DNA of 27,159 bases from contig JAZSLJ010000086.1 in NCBI GenBank assembly GCA_045535305.1, positions 1-27,159 on the forward strand, read 5' to 3'. This document shows, one piece after another, positions 24,938 through 27,159 of the stretch. Both the position numbers and the translations under genes were made by a program. This DNA comes from UBA1081 sp045535305. Its GTDB lineage: Bacteria > Bacillota > Clostridia > Oscillospirales > Acutalibacteraceae. Every line of letters begins with the position of its first letter. The first letter of the stretch is position 1. The notes under the pieces were generated by a model. It saw nothing but the letters and a program-made list of their open reading frames with translations, did no database searches and had not been told where the DNA came from.

Positions 24938-25609
24938 ATGAAAAAGATACTTAATGTAAACGTCTCGGATATTGTTCCTTTTTCCAAGGGACTGATTTTT
25001 GCAAAAAAAGACATTCATCCTGACGGAACAAACAAGATTTCATTTTTCAGTTATGATGCCCACACAGGAGAAATAACAACTGTTACAAAAAGTGTATATC
25101 TATTAAATAAATTCGGTATGGCATATGAACATATCACCGCAAAATTAGGTGATTTTATATCCTGCGAAACTGCAAAACTGCCTAACCATCACACAATCGT
25201 AATTTATCCTACCGGAGAAATGGGTTTTTTTGACGACAAAGGCAGATTACTTAAAACAGGCGACCTGTATTACAACAATGCACCCGCAAGAGACGCCGCT
25301 TTTGACGGCAACAGCATATGGTGCGTTGTGCCTCAGAGAAATGCGGTAATAAGATATTCCATCGCAGCGCAAAAAATCATAATGCGTATCGGCGGGGATA
25401 ACAACACTGCGTTCAACTTGCCTATTTCAGCATCGGCATACGGAAACAGCGTGTATGTATGTAATCAGGCATCATGCGAAATACGCTGTATAGACATTGA
25501 TACGCTCGATGTAACTGATTACCTTGAATTCCGCGAGCCTGTAAACAAATATTTTCGATTTAAGGACAAAGAGATTGTTGTGCTTAATTCCGGAATATAC
25601 GAACTGTAA
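24938..25609 (+). CDS. Unidentified beta-propeller-like protein in the rex operon
   Basis: I do not recognise this 223-residue protein. It starts 2 bases after rex with GGAG in the rex end and is the last gene before a strong terminator, so it is co-expressed with acn, icd and rex. It is rich in strands with repeated turns: ISFFSYDAHTGEITTVTKS, TIVIYPTGEMGFFDDKGRLL, SIWCVVPQRNAVIRYSIAAQ, SVYVCNQASCEIRCIDIDTLD. These resemble blades of NHL or WD40-type propellers. No signal peptide or membrane segment is visible. Its association with Rex may be functional or merely positional. Confidence 0.75.
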   Translation: MKKILNVNVSDIVPFSKGLIFAKKDIHPDGTNKISFFSYDAHTGEITTVTKSVYLLNKFGMAYEHITAKLGDFISCETAKLPNHHTIVIYPTGEMGFFDDKGRLLKTGDLYYNNAPARDAAFDGNSIWCVVPQRNAVIRYSIAAQKIIMRIGGDNNTAFNLPISASAYGNSVYVCNQASCEIRCIDIDTLDVTDYLEFREPVNKYFRFKDKEIVVLNSGIYEL

Positions 25610-25635
25610 GAAAATATTTTAACATATCAACAAAC

Positions 25636-25669
25636 AACCGTCTGAAACAAATCAGACGGTTAATTTTTT
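25636..25669 (+). terminator. Intrinsic terminator of the acn-icd-rex operon
   Basis: A perfect 10-bp stem AACCGTCTGA (25636-25645) with TCAGACGGTT (25652-25661), 6-base loop, then AATTTTTT. It also lies just after the converging small gene and could act on the minus strand. Confidence 0.9.
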
Positions 25670-25673
25670 ATAT

Positions 25674-25874
25674 CTATCGTATCAATTCATCTTTTATAAA
25701 ATCCATAAAATGACACTCATCAAGTCGCTCTCGATTCATGCGCAAAATCATTTCCTCAACCTTTTCTTTATCAAGAGAAACGTCATCAAATTTAACACAC
25801 TCCCCCGCTACTCCATACGTAATATACTCCATGTTTTCAACTGTAATTTTTGATGCTGTCAATTTATAACTCAT
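25674..25874 (-). CDS. DUF6514-like small protein
   Basis: A 66-residue protein whose layout (an N-terminal strand pair, then YGVAGECVKFDDVSLDKEKVEEMILRMNRERLDECHFMDFIKDELI) matches my memory of the DUF6514 family of Clostridia: YGI, a DIS-D element, an N-x(3)-L motif and H-x-x-D near the end. The function is unknown. The ATG at 25874 has AAGGTGG 9 bases upstream; the same frame runs back to 25988 without a better SD and would cross the promoter. No membrane segment is present. It is transcribed alone, converging on the rex operon terminator. Confidence 0.7.
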   Translation of the reverse strand: MSYKLTASKITVENMEYITYGVAGECVKFDDVSLDKEKVEEMILRMNRERLDECHFMDFIKDELIR

Positions 25875-25899
25875 ACTGCAAAACCACCTTTTGAAATGA

Positions 25900-25928
25900 A
25901 TTTTATCATTTGTAACATAAAAATACAA
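25900..25928 (-). promoter_or_regulatory. Probable promoter of the DUF6514-like gene
   Basis: On the minus strand TTGTAT (25928-25923), 17 bases, TAAAAT (25905-25900). The -35 is weak (3 of 6). The leader is about 19 bases. The rest of the gap to 26112 is A/T-rich and I see nothing further in it. Confidence 0.4.
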
Positions 25929-26112
25929 TCGGCAAAAACACAAAAAATGCTCATACGGCAACAGTATTATTTTTACATATCTTGTCAAATTTTATATTTT
26001 ATTTCATACTTTAATAGTATTTTTACTACTTTTAGTATATTGTTAAGTAAAAAAAGTCCGAATAATGGTGCAAATAAATATTTTGTAACGATTTTTGTAT
26101 TTAACTTGAGTG

Positions 26113-26141
26113 TTAACATTTTTTCTCATTTCGCATATATT
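26113..26141 (+). promoter_or_regulatory. Probable promoter of the superoxide dismutase gene
   Basis: TTAACA (26113-26118), 17 bases, TATATT (26136-26141). The SD AGAGGAGG begins 4 bases later, so the leader is very short. I see no PerR box. Confidence 0.5.
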
Positions 26142-26159
26142 AAAAAGAGGAGGAATATT

Positions 26160-26657
26160 ATGGTGAACAGATATAACGGTATTAATTCAGGTCAAATTTT
26201 CAGCAGAAAAGCCAATGCTGTTGCATACATAAAAGGCGGTAACGGTTTTAAAAATATCAAAGGAAAAGTTCTTTTTTATCAACTGAGAGGCGGTGTGTTG
26301 GTAAGAAGCGAATTTACAGGCTTACCTCAAAGCACCCAAAATTGCAGTTATCCTGTTTTCGGATTTCATATTCATAACGGCATGAGCTGCACAGGGACAC
26401 AAGAAAATCCTTTTGAAGATGCACAGGGACATTATAATCCGTCAGATTGTCAACACCCTTTCCATGCCGGCGATATGCCGCCCATTTTCGGTGCTGACGG
26501 AAGAGCAATATCTGTTTTTCTATCCAACAGATTCAGTGTGAGTGAAATTATAGGCAGAACTGTAATATTGCACGCGAATCCTGACGACTTTGCAACACAG
26601 CCATCTGGTAACGCCGGCAAAATGATTGCTTGCGGAGTTATAGAGCAATTTCATTGA
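26160..26657 (+). CDS. sodC: Cu/Zn superoxide dismutase-like protein, no signal peptide
   Basis: The 165-residue protein keeps the full set of Cu/Zn SOD metal ligands: copper H70 and H72 (FGFHIHNG), bridging H91 (GHYNP), zinc H99, H102 and D105 (QHPFHAGD) and copper H138 (VILHANPDDF), plus the disulfide pair C77 and C158. Such enzymes convert superoxide to oxygen and peroxide. The zinc loop between H99 and H102 is six residues shorter than in the human enzyme, and the active-site Arg before ACGVI is Met (GNAGKMIACG). There is no secretion signal, although bacterial SodC is usually exported. The start is the ATG at 26160, 6 bases after AGAGGAGG; the longer frame from 25896 crosses the promoter. 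It is monocistronic. Confidence 0.88.
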   Translation: MVNRYNGINSGQIFSRKANAVAYIKGGNGFKNIKGKVLFYQLRGGVLVRSEFTGLPQSTQNCSYPVFGFHIHNGMSCTGTQENPFEDAQGHYNPSDCQHPFHAGDMPPIFGADGRAISVFLSNRFSVSEIIGRTVILHANPDDFATQPSGNAGKMIACGVIEQFH

Positions 26658-26664
26658 TGTATAA

Positions 26665-26700
26665 CGGCACGATTTTAAATATTAATCGTGCCGCTTATTT
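26665..26700 (+). terminator. Intrinsic terminator of the superoxide dismutase gene
   Basis: A perfect 10-bp stem CGGCACGATT (26665-26674) with AATCGTGCCG (26684-26693), 9-base loop, then CTTATTTT. Confidence 0.85.
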
Positions 26701-26713
26701 TAATAAAATAAAC

Positions 26714-26742
26714 TTGACATTTTGACTAATAATCTATATAAT
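26714..26742 (+). promoter_or_regulatory. Consensus promoter in front of the broken tRNA-Pro
   Basis: TTGACA (26714-26719), 17 bases, TATAAT (26737-26742), a perfect consensus 11 bases before the tRNA 5' end, as is normal for a stable RNA gene. It would now transcribe the half-tRNA and whatever follows. Confidence 0.8.
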
Positions 26743-26753
26743 ATGTATGTTAT

Positions 26754-26790
26754 CGGGGTGTAGCGCAGTTGGTAGTGCGCCTGCTTTGGG
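26754..26790 (+). pseudogene. tRNA-Pro(TGG) 5' half, copy 1, broken in the anticodon loop
   Basis: The sequence folds as the first 37 positions of tRNA-Pro: acceptor strand CGGGGTG, T8-A9, D stem GCGC/GTGC with the GG of the D loop, anticodon stem CCTGC, loop TTTGGG. The anticodon TGG is 26787-26789 and G37 is 26790. Position 38 onward is unrelated; no 3' anticodon strand, T arm or CACCCCG acceptor strand follows, so it cannot form a tRNA by itself. Confidence 0.8.
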
Positions 26791-26990
26791 CATCGAGTAC
26801 GACTGCTGCCGGTGGCAGATTAAAGGAGTACGAGATGGCGATGCAAAAAGGAGTATTGCGATGCTGTAAAGCGAGCAAGACGACTATTTTGCGAGAGGGC
26901 GAACAAAGCAAATTCTTGCAAAACTTACTATCTCAAATTCATAAATAAATTATAGGGGTGTAGCGCAGTTGGTAGTGCGCCTGCTTTGGG
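26755..26990 (+). repeat. 36-bp direct repeats exactly 200 bp apart (possible att sites)
   Basis: 26755-26790 and 26955-26990 are identical, and the flanking TAT at 26751-26753 and 26951-26953 also matches. Repeats ending in an anticodon loop are the form left by tyrosine recombinases that use that site. No recombinase gene is inside the window. Confidence 0.7.
26835..26948 (+). CDS. Small ORF (37 residues) between the tRNA halves
   Basis: ATG at 26835 with an ideal AAAGGAG (26822-26828) 6 bases upstream. The product is basic and polar, starting MAMQKGVLRCCKASKTT and ending LLSQIHK. The frame is open upstream as well, to a GTG at 26775 inside the tRNA half. I do not recognise it. It could be a real small protein, the C-terminal remnant of a larger gene cut off by integration, or chance. 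Transcription from the tRNA promoter upstream is plausible. Confidence 0.35.
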   Translation: MAMQKGVLRCCKASKTTILREGEQSKFLQNLLSQIHK

Positions 26991-26993
26991 AGC
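26954..26993 (+). pseudogene. tRNA-Pro(TGG) 5' half, copy 2, broken in the anticodon stem
   Basis: Identical to copy 1 over 36 bases (26955-26990), but position 1 is A instead of C, and it continues three bases further as expected for a tRNA (A38, G39, C40) before diverging. There is no 3' half. The upstream sequence is A/T-rich without a matching promoter. Confidence 0.75.
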
Positions 26994-27015
26994 GTGTCGG
27001 GAACTTAACGCCCTG

Positions 27016-27061
27016 AAAAATAAAAAGCCTCAAAACCCCTGTATTCATGCGGGTTTCAGGC
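27016..27061 (-). terminator. Leftward intrinsic terminator
   Basis: Imperfect stem GCCTGAAACCC/GGGTTTTGAGGC (27061-27051 with 27038-27027 on the minus strand) with a 12-base loop, followed on the minus strand by TTTTTATTTTT (27026-27016). It would stop transcripts coming from beyond the right edge, where no gene is visible in this window. Confidence 0.65.
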
Positions 27062-27082
27062 ATTTATAAAAATCAAAAAATC

Positions 27083-27102
27083 GGTCAAAAATCGTTTTGA
27101 CC
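27083..27102. repeat. Perfect inverted repeat GGTCAAAA-ATCG-TTTTGACC
   Basis: Two 8-base arms around ATCG, followed by ACAG. The spacing and the GACCAC end resemble integrase arm-binding or operator sites, but no T-run follows, so it is not a terminator. The assignment is inference. Confidence 0.6.
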
Positions 27103-27140
27103 ACAGTTTATCCCACAATTGAGAAAAATTTAATAAATAT

Positions 27141-27159
27141 CCGGGTGTGGCGCAGCTGG
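27141..27159 (+). tRNA. 5' end of a third tRNA-like sequence, cut by the window edge
   Basis: The last 19 bases (CCGGGTGTGGCGCAGCTGG) align without gaps to the tRNA-Pro 5' end with three differences, and keep T8, G10, C11, A14 and the D-loop GG. Identity and completeness cannot be judged. There is no clear promoter directly upstream. Confidence 0.5.

Noticed and set aside
26050..26080. TTGTTAA upstream of the superoxide dismutase gene as a Rex site
   Set aside because: Only one half-site matches; the second half (AAAAAGT) does not resemble TTAACAA.
26790..26954. Group I or II intron in the anticodon loop of tRNA-Pro
   Set aside because: The next tRNA piece is again a 5' half rather than the 3' half, so splicing could not restore a tRNA; the insert is also too short for a self-splicing intron.
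1..27159. CRISPR array or insertion sequence
   Set aside because: No regularly spaced repeats with unique spacers and no transposase-like frame were seen; the only direct repeats are the two tRNA halves and a short terminator duplication.

Overview
The window is AT-rich DNA with short intergenic gaps, strong SD sequences and near-consensus sigma-A promoters. It carries Clostridia-type genes: Rex, a stand-alone aconitase and isocitrate dehydrogenase pair, a DUF6514-like protein, a GPH sugar transporter and gut-type NRPS genes. I infer an anaerobic, probably gut-associated Clostridia member (Oscillospiraceae/Ruminococcaceae-like). The species cannot be fixed from sequence alone.

Region 1 (1-7193) looks like the edge of a lipopeptide-type biosynthetic cluster. 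A truncated NRPS (condensation domain, then the start of an adenylation domain) runs off the left edge. It is divergent from an AMP-forming acyl ligase and a stand-alone acyl carrier protein. Beyond a terminator, in the opposite orientation, lies a heterodimeric ABC exporter with one degenerate ATP site. The ligase and ACP could supply an acyl starter to the NRPS, and the exporter could be the efflux route; that link is inference.

Region 2 (7404-13815) holds a hexapeptide acetyltransferase and a three-gene operon: a GPH-type sugar transporter with a long charged tail, a GH18 glycosidase-like protein and a Gly/His-rich membrane protein. A P-loop NTPase and an unidentified single-pass membrane protein follow.

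Region 3 (14012-25609) is central metabolism and redox control: type I glutamine synthetase, a beta-propeller-like protein, FucO-type alcohol dehydrogenase, an NhaC antiporter with a secreted Cys-rich N-terminus, an M20 peptidase, and an acn-icd-rex-(unknown) operon. Rex-like operators overlap the promoters of both acn and fucO, so the window appears to hold the regulator, its own operon and a separate NADH-linked target. Aconitase and isocitrate dehydrogenase make 2-oxoglutarate, which feeds glutamate and then glutamine synthetase.

Region 4 (25674-27159) has a DUF6514-like small protein, a Cu/Zn superoxide dismutase-like protein, and a 500-base terminal stretch. That stretch contains two identical 5' halves of tRNA-Pro(TGG) exactly 200 bases apart, both broken in the anticodon arm. 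A small ORF lies between them, a leftward terminator and an inverted repeat follow, and a third tRNA-like 5' end is cut by the window edge. This looks like the scar or end of an element that integrates into tRNA-Pro.
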